A DNA stretch of 5,925 nt from Planctomycetota bacterium (GCA_022615465.1 JAKEGR010000425.1:1-5925); one strand, 5' to 3'; numbered from the stretch's first letter, positions 1 to 5,925 are shown. Notes: a model not told the origin generated them from the letters alone. A program made the numbers and translations.

Positions 1-831
1 CGTTTGATTAGACTTTCACTCCTCCCCACAAGTCATCCCCTCGGTTTTCAACCCAAGTGGGTTCGGTCCTCCACGCAGTATAACCCGCGCTTCAACCTGC
101 TCATGGGTAGATCACGTGGTTTCGCGTCTACCGCCAACGACCAATAGTCGCCCTATTCAGACTCGGTTTCCCTATGGCTTCGGCCCGTAAGGCCTTAACC
201 AAGCCGCAGACGGTAACTCGCCGGATCATTATGCAAAAGGCACGCCGTCACACATTCCCTTACGGGCATAGTGCTCCGACCGCTTGTAAGCGTATGGTTT
301 CAGGTTCACATTCCTCCCCTAGCAGGGGTTCTTCTCATCTTTCAATCGCCATACTGAGTTCGCTATCGGTCATCAGGGAGTATTTAGCCTTACGAGATGG
401 TCCTCGTAGATTCAACCGGGGTTCCACGTGACCCGGCTTACTCAGGTACCCCTCGAGAGATTGCTGACTGCCGCTTACGGGACTGTCACCCTCTGTGGTT
501 CAACTTTCCAAAAGATTCTGCTAGCCAGCAATTTTGTAACTCTCATGTGAGAGGCCCTACAACCCCGCAGGGGAAAACCCCCGCGGTTTGGGCTATTTCG
601 CTTTCGCTCGCCACTACTAACGAAATCGATTTTTCTTTCTTTTCCTGTGGGTACTGAGATGTTTCAGTTCCCCACGTTGGCCACGTGCGGCTATGTATTC
701 ACCACACGCTAATTCGGGAATCCCGGGATCATCACTTGTTTGTCAACTCCCCCGGGCTTTTCGCAGACTTCCACGCCCTTCATCGCCTCCTGATGCCAAG
801 ACATCCCCCATACGCCCTTAGTAGCTTGGCC
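1..831 (-). rRNA. 23S ribosomal RNA, 5' part (3' end outside window)
   Basis: The minus strand reads as the first ~830 nt of a bacterial 23S rRNA (domain I and the beginning of domain II); the gene continues past the left edge. Recognisable conserved blocks on the minus strand are GGCGATGAAGGGCGTG near 772-788, AGTGGCGAGCGAAAG near 601-616, GAACCTGAAACC at 296-307, and GATCTACCCATGAGCAGG at about 96-113. The mature 5' end is placed near 831 by aligning GGCCAAGCTACTAAGG with the E. coli 23S start GGTTAAGCGACTAAGC; the error is a few bases. The distance from this end to the AATCAAAC block at the left edge is close to that in E. coli, so I see no intron or large insertion in this part. Several open reading frames cross it on both strands but are by-products of rRNA sequence. 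No 16S gene lies directly upstream; the gene appears to be driven by the promoter at 1329-1357. Confidence 0.97.
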
Positions 832-847
832 ACATTCATCCAAAGCT

Positions 848-886
848 CTCACTTGCCGGAGTCGCGGACGACCCGGCTCACTTGAG
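848..886 (-). other. Hairpin just before the mature 23S 5' end
   Basis: GCCGG (877-873) pairs with CCGGC (859-855) and GTCG (872-869) with CGAC (864-861), with T860 bulged and a TCCG loop. CTCA (886-883) can add a lower stem with TGAG (851-848). It ends about 17 nt before the predicted mature end, so it may mark the base of the processing region. Confidence 0.5.
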
Positions 887-908
887 TCTGGAAAAATGCT
901 GCTACCAA

Positions 909-939
909 ATCCAGGCCGCCGGCGAAGGCGGACCTGGAC
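909..939 (-). other. GC-rich leader hairpin
   Basis: CCAGG pairs with CCTGG and CCGCC with GGCGG, with one bulged T at 932 and a six-base loop TTCGCC; the stem extends by one or two weak pairs at its base. It is not followed by a T run, so it is not an intrinsic terminator. It is probably part of the 23S precursor fold. Confidence 0.5.
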
Positions 940-1000
940 GAGTAACGCTCGATTCAATAATTCTAAGGACAAAAAAAGAGTCTTGGCCAAACATGCTTTC

Positions 1001-1053
1001 CGATTTCCGTGCTTACGCACTTCGATCGGTGGCATGCTCAGCTAAGATGCCAC
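1001..1053 (-). other. Paired hairpins after boxA, one with tandem G.A mismatches and a GNRA loop
   Basis: GTGGCAT (1053-1047) pairs with ATGCCAC (1035-1029). Directly adjoining, CGAT (1028-1025) pairs with ATCG (1004-1001). The inner stem GTGC (1020-1017) pairs with GCAC (1012-1009) and is capped by GTAA, a GNRA tetraloop. Between the two stems is a symmetric 4x4 internal loop, CGAA facing GGAA, whose middle positions can form tandem sheared G.A and A.G pairs. The two helices abut without a gap and could stack. This is a typical protein- or tertiary-contact-type RNA motif, but no partner can be named. Confidence 0.5.
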
Positions 1054-1070
1054 TCTTGCAACTACCAAAT

Positions 1071-1082
1071 TGTCAAAGAACC
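1071..1082 (-). promoter_or_regulatory. boxA-like rRNA antitermination element
   Basis: The minus strand reads GGTTCTTTGACA, matching 9 of 12 positions of the E. coli rrn boxA (TGCTCTTTAACA), including the whole TCTTT core. In E. coli, the NusB-S10 complex binds boxA in the nascent RNA and protects untranslated rRNA transcripts from Rho. The element lies about 240 nt upstream of the mature 23S end and directly after a stable hairpin, which is the boxB-then-boxA order of E. coli leaders. The embedded TTGACA could be mistaken for a -35 box, but no -10 hexamer lies 16-18 nt downstream. Confidence 0.7.
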
Positions 1083-1085
1083 AGC

Positions 1086-1101
1086 GGCAGCCGAAGCTGC
1101 C
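1086..1101 (-). promoter_or_regulatory. boxB-like hairpin with TTCG loop
   Basis: The minus strand reads GGCAGC, TTCG, GCTGCC: a perfect 6-bp stem closed by a UUCG-type tetraloop. It ends 3 nt before the boxA-like element at 1082-1071. The position corresponds to the boxB hairpin of E. coli rrn leaders; whether it has any role beyond structure is unknown. Confidence 0.55.
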
Positions 1102-1169
1102 CACGCGGTCACAATCTACCGCGGCCGCCAAAGCCTAGCCAAACTTCTCAGCTTGACACAGCCCGTTTC

Positions 1170-1189
1170 ATCAGACTCGAAAGCCTGAT
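1170..1189 (-). other. Leader hairpin with TTCG tetraloop
   Basis: ATCAGGCT pairs with AGTCTGAT across a TTCG loop, giving 8 pairs with one G-T. It is one of two leader stems closed exactly by TTCG, a very stable RNA loop. Function is unknown. Confidence 0.55.
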
Positions 1190-1208
1190 TGACGACCTGC
1201 CAATGGAC

Positions 1209-1261
1209 AGAGGCCGACAAGGCAGTAACCCTCCTGGACAAGGGCTGCCTTACCAGCCTCT
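1209..1261 (-). other. Long three-tier hairpin in the 23S leader
   Basis: The stem has three parts on the minus strand. Bases 1261-1256 pair with 1214-1209 (6 bp). After a 4x4 internal loop, 1251-1245 pair with 1225-1219 (7 bp). After a 3-nt bulge (1228-1226), 1244-1241 pair with 1232-1229 (4 bp), leaving an 8-nt loop at 1240-1233. All 17 pairs are Watson-Crick, which is unlikely to be chance over 53 nt. Function is unknown; it may be a processing site for a double-strand ribonuclease or a folding guide for the pre-rRNA. Confidence 0.6.
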
Positions 1262-1328
1262 GGCCACTTGCGGTGGCACTCCTCCGATGAGATGCCTCAA
1301 AGAGGCCGCCCCTTCGGTGGAAACGCGA

Positions 1329-1357
1329 AATATAACGACTTATCGGAATCGTGTCAA
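1329..1357 (-). promoter_or_regulatory. Strong sigma-70-type promoter for the 23S unit
   Basis: On the minus strand, TTGACA (1357-1352) is followed by exactly 17 nt and then TATATT (1334-1329). The first hexamer is a perfect -35 consensus and the second matches the -10 consensus TATAAT at five of six positions. The short GC-containing stretch TCGCG follows the -10, as in rRNA discriminators. Transcription would start near 1322, heading into the leader and the 23S gene. The sequence from about 1362 to 1382 is only moderately AT-rich, so an UP element is not obvious. A run of seven A then TT lies further up at 1422-1414. The promoter lies in the non-coding gap after the epimerase-like gene, which argues that it serves the 23S gene alone. 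Confidence 0.85.
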
Positions 1358-1527
1358 ACGCGGCAACATAGATTCTACGCTTTCCAGGTTGCTCGGCAAG
1401 GGGCCAAATTGGGAATTTTTTTGGACCCTGGGGGCAGCCCGGTGAACGGTCGCCCGAACCCCGCCCCGCGGCCTGGGATGCATGGGCCAGCGGCCCTTGC
1501 TACCTGTCATCAATCCAGCGGCCGGGA
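1358..1527. other. Non-coding gap between epimerase-like gene and 23S promoter
   Basis: No convincing gene is seen on either strand. It holds a short perfect inverted repeat GGGCC-GCT-GGCCC at 1496-1484 (minus strand), 32 nt after the upstream stop codon, which could help end transcription of the protein operon. It lacks a T run, so it is not a classical intrinsic terminator. A seven-A run followed by TT on the minus strand at 1422-1414 lies about 95-100 nt before the expected 23S start and could bend DNA. The stretch 1442-1480 is unusually GC-rich. Confidence 0.5.
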
Positions 1528-2376
1528 TCAGTTCCGCCTGGCCAGTTCGCCTCGGACGAACTGTAACGCCTCTTTCGCGAGTTGATCTTCGCTATCGAAC
1601 ATCCGCCGCCAGATTTTCGTGGCCGCCGCGATCTCCGGCAGTGCCATGCCAAATGCCTCGACGACCAACCAGCCGTCGTAGCCAACTCCGGCCAACGCGT
1701 CGAACGTTTCGTTCCAGCGGACAGCTCCCCGGCCGGGAGTGCTGCGGTCGTTCTCCGAGATATGGACGTGACCGAGGACATCGGCGCACGCCCGAACGGC
1801 CTCGCCGACATGTTTCTCCTCGATGTTTGCATGGAACGTATCGTAAAGGACTCGGCAGTTCGGGTGGGCGACTTCCCGCACGAAGCGAGCGGCGTCGGCG
1901 TGCGAGTTGAGCAAGTAGCATTCGAAACGGTTGAGCGGCTCGACGCCCAGATCAACGCCGCACTTGGCGGCATGTTCGGCAACCCGCTGCATCGATTCAA
2001 CGCCCCACTGCCATTCGTCCCTGGTCGGCGGCGCTCCGCTAAACACGCCGATTGCGGAATGAAACGGACCGACCAGCGTCTCGGCCCCCACGGCGGCACA
2101 CGAATCGATCGCGGCTTTGGTGGCGGCAATCCCCTTCTCGCGAATACTTCGTTCTGGACTGATTGGGTTGTCTTCCGGACCACGGATTGTTACCGCCGTC
2201 CGTGAGATCGCCAGTTCGTCGAGCCTCTTGCCCAACTTGGAAAACAACGACTCATCCGGGGCAAAGATGGGCAACTCGACGCCGTCGTAGCCGATCTCCT
2301 TGAGTCGTCGGATGGTTGGCAGGTCGCGATCTGAAACGCTTCCGGTCCACAGCAAAAGATTCATGCCGATTTTCAT
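1528..2376 (-). CDS. D-tagatose/D-psicose 3-epimerase-like sugar epimerase (TIM barrel)
   Basis: This 282-residue protein belongs to the sugar phosphate isomerase/epimerase (xylose isomerase-like TIM barrel) superfamily. Its motifs are VEPLNRFE (145-152), YDTFHANIEE (178-187), GHVHISENDR (202-211) and VVEAF (238-242), which closely match ketose 3-epimerases. The predicted metal ligands are E146, D179, H205 and E240. With a constant offset of six they fall on E152, D185, H211 and E246 of the Pseudomonas cichorii D-tagatose 3-epimerase. E152, H182 and R211 match its substrate-contact residues. The family inverts C3 of free ketohexoses using a divalent metal; the true substrate here cannot be told. 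No signal peptide is seen, so it is likely cytoplasmic. The ATG is supported by GAGGTG eight nt upstream. It is the last gene of the co-directional protein cluster, 46 nt after the TPR gene. A related hydroxypyruvate isomerase-like or inositol-type activity is possible but fits the motifs less well. Confidence 0.88.
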   Translation of the reverse strand: MKIGMNLLLWTGSVSDRDLPTIRRLKEIGYDGVELPIFAPDESLFSKLGKRLDELAISRTAVTIRGPEDNPISPERSIREKGIAATKAAIDSCAAVGAETLVGPFHSAIGVFSGAPPTRDEWQWGVESMQRVAEHAAKCGVDLGVEPLNRFECYLLNSHADAARFVREVAHPNCRVLYDTFHANIEEKHVGEAVRACADVLGHVHISENDRSTPGRGAVRWNETFDALAGVGYDGWLVVEAFGMALPEIAAATKIWRRMFDSEDQLAKEALQFVRGELARRN

Positions 2377-2384
2377 GGATTTAG

Positions 2385-2390
2385 CACCTC
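2385..2390 (-). promoter_or_regulatory. Ribosome binding site of the epimerase-like gene
   Basis: GAGGTG on the minus strand lies eight nt before the ATG at 2376. It is the clearest Shine-Dalgarno sequence in the window and fixes this start. The other protein genes here have weak or no such sequence. Confidence 0.65.
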
Positions 2391-2422
2391 GTGTCAGGAT
2401 CGTGGATGGGTGGTCGTTTCTG

Positions 2423-2746
2423 TTATTCGCCGGCGATTCCCAAGGAGACCAGGAACTCGCTCATCTCGCCCGCGGCATGGAAATCCTGCTGCGATCGGGC
2501 CGCTTCGATGCCGTCGCGCAAGATCGCGCGGGCTTCGTCGATCCGGCCGAGCCGCGCGAGCTGTTGTCCGGTCATGAAGAACGCGGGCACATAGGGCGGC
2601 TTGTCGCTGGCGAGTTCGGCGAACCGGGCCAGACTCAGGTCGTGCTGGCCTTCTTTGTCCAACTCGATCGCAAGACTATAACGCAAAAACGTATCGCCGG
2701 GATCGGTGAGAAGCATCGTTTCGATCTTTTCGCGACGCGTCATCAT
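2423..2746 (-). CDS. Small tetratricopeptide repeat (TPR) protein
   Basis: The 107-residue product is nearly all helical. It contains about two TPR units, roughly residues 18-50 (LAIELDKEGQHDLSLARFAEL is the typical A-B helix pattern) and 51-85 (AFFMTGQQLARLGRIDEARAIL), followed by a capping helix ending in EFLVSLG. TPR repeats bind other proteins; no partner or pathway can be named. There is no signal peptide, membrane segment or catalytic motif. The protein starts with two consecutive ATG codons (2746 and 2743), neither preceded by a clear Shine-Dalgarno sequence, so the start is uncertain by one residue or more. It lies 57 nt after the propeller gene and 46 nt before the epimerase-like gene, all in one direction, so co-transcription is likely. 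Short soluble TPR proteins like this are common in planctomycetes, as I recall. Confidence 0.8.
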   Translation of the reverse strand: MMTRREKIETMLLTDPGDTFLRYSLAIELDKEGQHDLSLARFAELASDKPPYVPAFFMTGQQLARLGRIDEARAILRDGIEAARSQQDFHAAGEMSEFLVSLGIAGE

Positions 2747-2803
2747 GGGCGGAAACTTGGGTGGCCGGAATCCGGGGAGACAGAAAAAACGCTCCGAGGG
2801 TGA

Positions 2804-3814
2804 TTATAAGTCGCCGGCGAGTTTCAGCAATCCGCCGCGATTTGGGTTTGCTTCGTTGGCGTCAAGCAGGGCCGTGACGTAGAGCGCGCCTTCGGGGCCA
2901 AAGGCGAGCGCGGTGGGCCGATTGATCGAGGCGATTCTTACGGCCTGGCAGGCGGGCTGGCCTGGCTGGCTGGTATCATCGATGCGGAAAACGCCGCCCT
3001 GTTTCTCGTCGTCGGACGCGGCCCCAATCGCATACAAGCGGCCGCTCCGAGGGCTGACCACCAAACCCGATAAATGACGCAGCGGAACCGGCAGGGCCAT
3101 GACCAACGACCCGTCGATCGGATTGTAGAACGACAGCACACTCTGGGGCGGATCACCGGTTGAATCCGACTGGCTGACAGCAACGAAACCTTGCGCGCCG
3201 ACGGTGACGCCCATCGGCTCAAGAACGCCTGCCGATGGATTGACGAACGGGGCACATTCGCCGATCGTGCCAGCTCGCACTGCAATTTTGCTGAGCCGGG
3301 CCTGTTGATCCTGGCTGATGGAAGCGGCGAGAAGCAAGTCGGGCACCCGGTCATTCGCCCGCGTGCGGCCAAGTGCCAGGACGCGTTCGATCTGCGCGTT
3401 GCCCACTTGCTGCTTTGGCTTGTCGGCAGGCAGTACGCGATTTTCGTTGGCAAGTTCATACATCCGCACGACTGGCGGGCCGCCACAGCCAACGACCAGG
3501 TGATCGCGGTCGAGGAATAGCAGAGCGCACGGGCCGGCGTTTCGGTCGGGATCGGCGGGGAATTCGGTGATCGCGTCGGTGCTTTTTCCTGGCTCGTCAC
3601 TCCACATGCGGACGACTCGCATCGCGCCGCTCTCCGCGACAAAGACCTCGTGGCGTTCCGTCGATCCGCCCGGTCGCGTGGCAACGCCACTCGGATTGAT
3701 CATCCCGGTGAGTACCGTTTCGACCACCGCCTGATCGGCTGCCCGGGCAAACGGCAACGCTGCCAGGCAGGCGACAACCCCAGCGGCAATGACAATTGGC
3801 CGAGACATAGTCAT
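2804..3814 (-). CDS. Secreted NHL/beta-propeller-like protein of unknown function
   Basis: With the ATG at 3814 the protein has 336 residues. It starts with a clear signal peptide: charged MTMSR, a hydrophobic run IVIAAGVVACLAALPF, and an ARA-A cleavage site after about residue 25. An open frame extends 11 codons further to a TTG at 3847, but that start would overlap leuD and put a polar tail before the signal, so the ATG is preferred. The mature part has repeated segments such as INPSGVATRPGG, LEPMGVTVGAQGFVAV, LSGLVVSPRSGRLYAI and RPTALAFGPEGALYVTAL. These look like blades of an NHL/SMP-30-like beta-propeller. No catalytic residues can be assigned. It would act outside the cytoplasm, which makes its position 22 nt after leuD odd in function. 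A lipoprotein is unlikely because the Cys at 16 lies inside the hydrophobic core without a good lipobox. Confidence 0.82.
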   Translation of the reverse strand: MTMSRPIVIAAGVVACLAALPFARAADQAVVETVLTGMINPSGVATRPGGSTERHEVFVAESGAMRVVRMWSDEPGKSTDAITEFPADPDRNAGPCALLFLDRDHLVVGCGGPPVVRMYELANENRVLPADKPKQQVGNAQIERVLALGRTRANDRVPDLLLAASISQDQQARLSKIAVRAGTIGECAPFVNPSAGVLEPMGVTVGAQGFVAVSQSDSTGDPPQSVLSFYNPIDGSLVMALPVPLRHLSGLVVSPRSGRLYAIGAASDDEKQGGVFRIDDTSQPGQPACQAVRIASINRPTALAFGPEGALYVTALLDANEANPNRGGLLKLAGDL

Positions 3815-3836
3815 GCTTCTGGCACCCGCTGCGCGA

Positions 3837-4433
3837 TCAACTTGCAATGCCGCGTGCCCGCTCGTAGGCGGCGATCTTGTCCACGTGCTCGAGTGTCAGG
3901 CCAATGTCGTCCAGGCCGTGAAGCAGACAGTGGCGGCGAAATTCTTCCACCTCGAATGGCAGCGAGAGGTCGTAGTCGTCCAAGAGCGTGCCGGTTTCGA
4001 GGTCGGCCGTCAGTTTGTAGTCCGGATGTGCGGCGACCCGCTCGAACAAATCATCGACTTGCTCCTCGCTCAGCCGGATCGGCAACATGCCATTCTTGAA
4101 GCAGTTGTTGTAGAAGATGTCGGCGAAGCTTGGGGCCACCAGGACGCGGAACCCCCAGTTTTCGAGTGCCCAGGGGGCATGCTCGCGACTGGAGCCGCAG
4201 CCGAAATTCTGCCGCGTGAGGAGCACACTCGCGTCATGGGCGTCGGGCCGGTTCAACTCGAAGTCGGGATTGATCGAGCCGTCCAAATTGCGTGCCCAAT
4301 CCCAGAACAGAAACTCGCCGAAGCCGGTCCGCTCGATCCGCTTCAAGAACTGCTTGGGGATGATCTGGTCGGTATCGACATTGGCCCGGTCCATCGCGAC
4401 GACGCGGCCGGTATGTTGGACGAAGGGTTTCAT
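3837..4433 (-). CDS. leuD: 3-isopropylmalate dehydratase small subunit LeuD
   Basis: The 198-residue protein is the small (swivelling-domain) subunit of isopropylmalate isomerase, which converts 2-isopropylmalate to 3-isopropylmalate in leucine biosynthesis together with LeuC in the cytoplasm. Family marks are [14 protein letters not shown] (18-31) and the active-site loop [15 protein letters not shown] (76-90), in which the SSRE stretch binds substrate. [17 protein letters not shown] (about 103-119) is also typical. The length is normal for bacterial LeuD (about 190-210). The ATG at 4433 lies 9 nt after the leuC stop with no strong Shine-Dalgarno sequence, so translation may be coupled to leuC. 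Equal production of the two subunits would suit a heterodimer. The gene looks intact. Confidence 0.97.
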   Translation of the reverse strand: MKPFVQHTGRVVAMDRANVDTDQIIPKQFLKRIERTGFGEFLFWDWARNLDGSINPDFELNRPDAHDASVLLTRQNFGCGSSREHAPWALENWGFRVLVAPSFADIFYNNCFKNGMLPIRLSEEQVDDLFERVAAHPDYKLTADLETGTLLDDYDLSLPFEVEEFRRHCLLHGLDDIGLTLEHVDKIAAYERARGIAS

Positions 4434-4442
4434 GGTTTTATT

Positions 4443-5852
4443 CTACCGCCACTCTCGGATATCCACAAAATGCCCCGCGCAGGCGGCGGCGGCGGCCATC
4501 GCGGGTGAAACGAGGTGGGTCCGACCGCCACGGCCTTGGCGGCCTTCGAAGTTACGGTTTGAGGTCGATGCGCACCGCTCGCCCGGTTCGAGCTTGTCGG
4601 GGTTCATGGCCAGGCACATGCTGCAGCCGGCCTCTCGCCATTCGAAGCCGGCCTCCTTGAAGATGCGGTCGAGGCCTTCTCGCTCGGCCTGCTTCTTGAC
4701 GAGTCCGCTGCCTGGAACGACCATCGCGCTAACATGACTTGCCACCTGGCGACCCTTGACGGCCGCCGCGGCGGCACGCAAGTCTTCGATCCGCGCGTTC
4801 GTACAGGAACCGATGAAGACGCGGTCGAGCTTCAAATCGGTGATTGCCTCGCCGCCGGCAAGACCCATGTATTGCAGCGCGCTGGCCGCCGCTTTCTGAT
4901 CGTTGGGGCCGCTGAATTCGGATGGTCTTGGAATGCGGCCGGTCACCGGCGCAACCTGCCCCGGATTGGTGCCCCAACTCACCTGCGGAGCGATCTTTGC
5001 CCCGTCGAACACGAGCGACTTGTCGAATATCGCGCCGGGATCGGTGGGCAGCCCGCGCCAACGCTCGACGGCCTTGTCGAAGTCGACTCCTGGCGGCGCA
5101 AACGGCCGGCCGCGGAGATAGGCGAAGGTTGTCTCGTCGGGTGCGATCAGCCCAGCCCGCGCGCCGCCCTCAATCGACATATTGCAGACCGTCATCCGGC
5201 TTTCCATCGAGAGTCCGCGGACCACCTCGCCGGTGTATTCCACACAGCACCCCACGCCACCGCTGGTGCCGATCTGGCCAATGAGGTACAGGATCATGTC
5301 CTTGGCGGTGACACCTGGGCCAAGCCGCCCATCGACCCGCAACTCAAGAGTTTTCGGCTTCGATTGCAGCAGCGTTTGTGTCGCCAGCACATGCTCCACT
5401 TCGCTCGTGCCGATACCGAAGGCCAGCGCGCCAAACGCTCCGTGCGTCGACGTGTGGCTGTCGCCGCAGACGATCGTCATCCCAGGCTGCGTGTAGCCCT
5501 GCTCTGGGCCGATCACGTGGACGATCCCCTGCCGCGGGTCGTCAATATCGTAGAGCGTGATGCCAAATTCCCGGCAGTTGGCGCGTAGTGTGTCGATTTG
5601 TTGCTTCGAGATTGGGTCGTCGATCGGCAAGCTGCGATCGGTGGTCGGGATATTATGGTCGACGGTCGAGAGGGTTCGTGCGGGACGACGCACTTTCCGG
5701 CCCGACAATCGCAGACCCTCAAACGCCTGCGGGCTGGTCACTTCGTGGACGAGGTGTAAATCGACGTACAGAATCGTCTGCCGACCCGGCTCGTTGAAGA
5801 CGACGTGATCGTCCCAAATTTTTTCAAACAGTGTGCGCGGTTTGGTGGTCAT
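4443..5852 (-). CDS. leuC: 3-isopropylmalate dehydratase large subunit LeuC
   Basis: The 469-residue protein is the aconitase-type catalytic subunit of isopropylmalate isomerase. It starts [16 protein letters not shown], as usual for LeuC. It carries VDHNIPT (64-70), [30 protein letters not shown] (130-159), the IGSCTN motif with C350, and CSMC with C410 and C413. These three cysteines are the expected 4Fe-4S cluster ligands. Length and motifs are complete. The frame stays open 22 codons further up to a TTG at 5918, but that stretch is arginine-rich and unlike LeuC, so the ATG at 5852 is chosen. No strong Shine-Dalgarno sequence precedes it. It forms an operon with leuD directly downstream. 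A promoter is not visible and probably lies outside the window. A homoaconitase-type role is possible for this family, but neighbouring leuD and overall sequence favour leucine synthesis. Confidence 0.97.
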   Translation of the reverse strand: MTTKPRTLFEKIWDDHVVFNEPGRQTILYVDLHLVHEVTSPQAFEGLRLSGRKVRRPARTLSTVDHNIPTTDRSLPIDDPISKQQIDTLRANCREFGITLYDIDDPRQGIVHVIGPEQGYTQPGMTIVCGDSHTSTHGAFGALAFGIGTSEVEHVLATQTLLQSKPKTLELRVDGRLGPGVTAKDMILYLIGQIGTSGGVGCCVEYTGEVVRGLSMESRMTVCNMSIEGGARAGLIAPDETTFAYLRGRPFAPPGVDFDKAVERWRGLPTDPGAIFDKSLVFDGAKIAPQVSWGTNPGQVAPVTGRIPRPSEFSGPNDQKAAASALQYMGLAGGEAITDLKLDRVFIGSCTNARIEDLRAAAAAVKGRQVASHVSAMVVPGSGLVKKQAEREGLDRIFKEAGFEWREAGCSMCLAMNPDKLEPGERCASTSNRNFEGRQGRGGRTHLVSPAMAAAAACAGHFVDIREWR

Positions 5853-5925
5853 CGTTCTTAAGCCGGGCTTTCTGCAGGTCCGACTGGAACGCCTGGCCCG
5901 GATCAACACCTCCATCAACGATTGA
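5824..5925 (-). CDS. Possible C-terminal end of an upstream gene (partial)
   Basis: In the frame that begins with the first base of the minus strand, 33 codons are open from the window edge to a TGA at 5826-5824, overlapping the start of leuC by 29 nt. The residues [20 protein letters not shown] look more like a real helical protein tail than the arginine-rich translation of the leuC frame over the same bases. If real, this gene overlaps leuC and may be co-transcribed with it. It is too short to identify, and chance is not excluded. Confidence 0.3.
   Translation of the reverse strand, partial: SIVDGGVDPGQAFQSDLQKARLKNDDHQTAHTV

Larger units (their letters stand above)
832..1322 (-). ncRNA. 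Structured leader of the 23S transcript (pre-rRNA)
   Basis: This ~490-nt stretch lies between the predicted transcription start (about 1322) and the mature 23S 5' end. It has no credible protein gene, no tRNA cloverleaf that I can find and no 16S sequence. By eye it folds into a series of hairpins on the minus strand: 1317-1284, 1277-1263, 1261-1209, 1189-1170 (TTCG loop), 1123-1104, 1101-1086 (TTCG loop), 1053-1029, 1028-1001 (GTAA loop), 939-909 and 886-848, with a boxA-like element at 1082-1071. It is probably cut away during 23S maturation. The last ~17 nt before 831 would be expected to pair with the region after the 23S 3' end, which is outside the window, so that cannot be tested here. 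Part of it could instead be a separate stable small RNA. Pairings were found by inspection, not by an energy calculation. Confidence 0.7.

Noticed and set aside
971..990. TTGGCCAA palindrome followed by a seven-T run on the minus strand as an intrinsic terminator
   Set aside because: The stem is only four pairs without a loop and is separated from the T run; a terminator here would block the 23S gene.
709..1035. Open reading frame of 108 codons on the minus strand across the 23S 5' end
   Set aside because: It runs through conserved 23S sequence and leader hairpins and has no protein-like features.
1066..1076. TTGACA as a second promoter for 23S
   Set aside because: No -10-like hexamer lies 16-18 nt downstream on the minus strand, and the sequence is better explained as part of a boxA element.
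1209..1261. Long leader hairpin as a tRNA, 6S, SRP or RNase P RNA
   Set aside because: No cloverleaf, TTCGA arm or conserved core sequences of these RNAs can be found.
882..1585. Plus-strand open frames in the leader and gap region
   Set aside because: They lie antisense to the pre-rRNA leader, the promoter region and the end of the epimerase-like gene, show no known motifs, and have compositions typical of chance frames in GC-rich DNA.
1500..2205. Long open frames on both strands over the epimerase-like gene
   Set aside because: They are arginine- and proline-rich shadows of a gene whose own frame has complete family motifs and a good ribosome binding site.
2784..2803. Six-T run after the propeller stop codon as a terminator
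   Set aside because: No stable stem precedes it, and the next gene starts only about 40 nt later in the same direction.
3789..5588. Long plus-strand open frames opposite leuD and leuC
   Set aside because: The minus-strand frames are intact leuD and leuC; the opposite frames are GC-rich mirror frames without motifs.

Overview
All genes seen in this window read on the minus strand, so read it from right to left. The order is: end of an unidentified upstream reading frame (tentative), leuC, leuD, a secreted beta-propeller-like protein, a small TPR protein, a sugar 3-epimerase-like TIM barrel, then a strong promoter, a long structured leader RNA and the 5' part of a 23S rRNA gene that runs off the left edge. 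The DNA is GC-rich and bacterial. A 23S gene with its own promoter and no 16S gene directly upstream, together with secreted NHL/propeller-type and short TPR proteins, suggests a planctomycete, perhaps of the Pirellula group, where unlinked rRNA genes are known. That placement is inference; no database search was possible.

Right part (about 2377-5925): leuC and leuD encode the two subunits of isopropylmalate isomerase (leucine biosynthesis) and are separated by 9 nt. They are followed at short spacing by a gene for an exported propeller-like protein (22 nt after leuD if the ATG start is used), then after 57 nt by a 107-residue TPR protein. The epimerase-like gene follows 46 nt later (1528-2376). 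The short gaps and common direction fit one transcription unit, but the last three genes have no obvious link to leucine synthesis. The epimerase-like protein keeps every active-site residue I can place by comparison with D-tagatose/D-psicose 3-epimerases.

Left part (1-1527): about 170 nt of non-coding DNA after the epimerase gene lead to a near-consensus housekeeping promoter (TTGACA, 17 nt, TATATT). From its expected start near 1322, about 490 nt of leader precede the mature 23S 5' end near 831. The leader can be folded by eye into some ten hairpins. One of them sits directly before a boxA-like antitermination element, the same order (boxB then boxA) as in E. coli rrn leaders. A second conserved-looking element is a GNRA-capped hairpin with tandem G.A mismatches.

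No mobile element, CRISPR array, tRNA or defence system is visible. The most unusual item is the stand-alone 23S unit with its long structured leader. The protein genes are mostly ordinary housekeeping or accessory genes.
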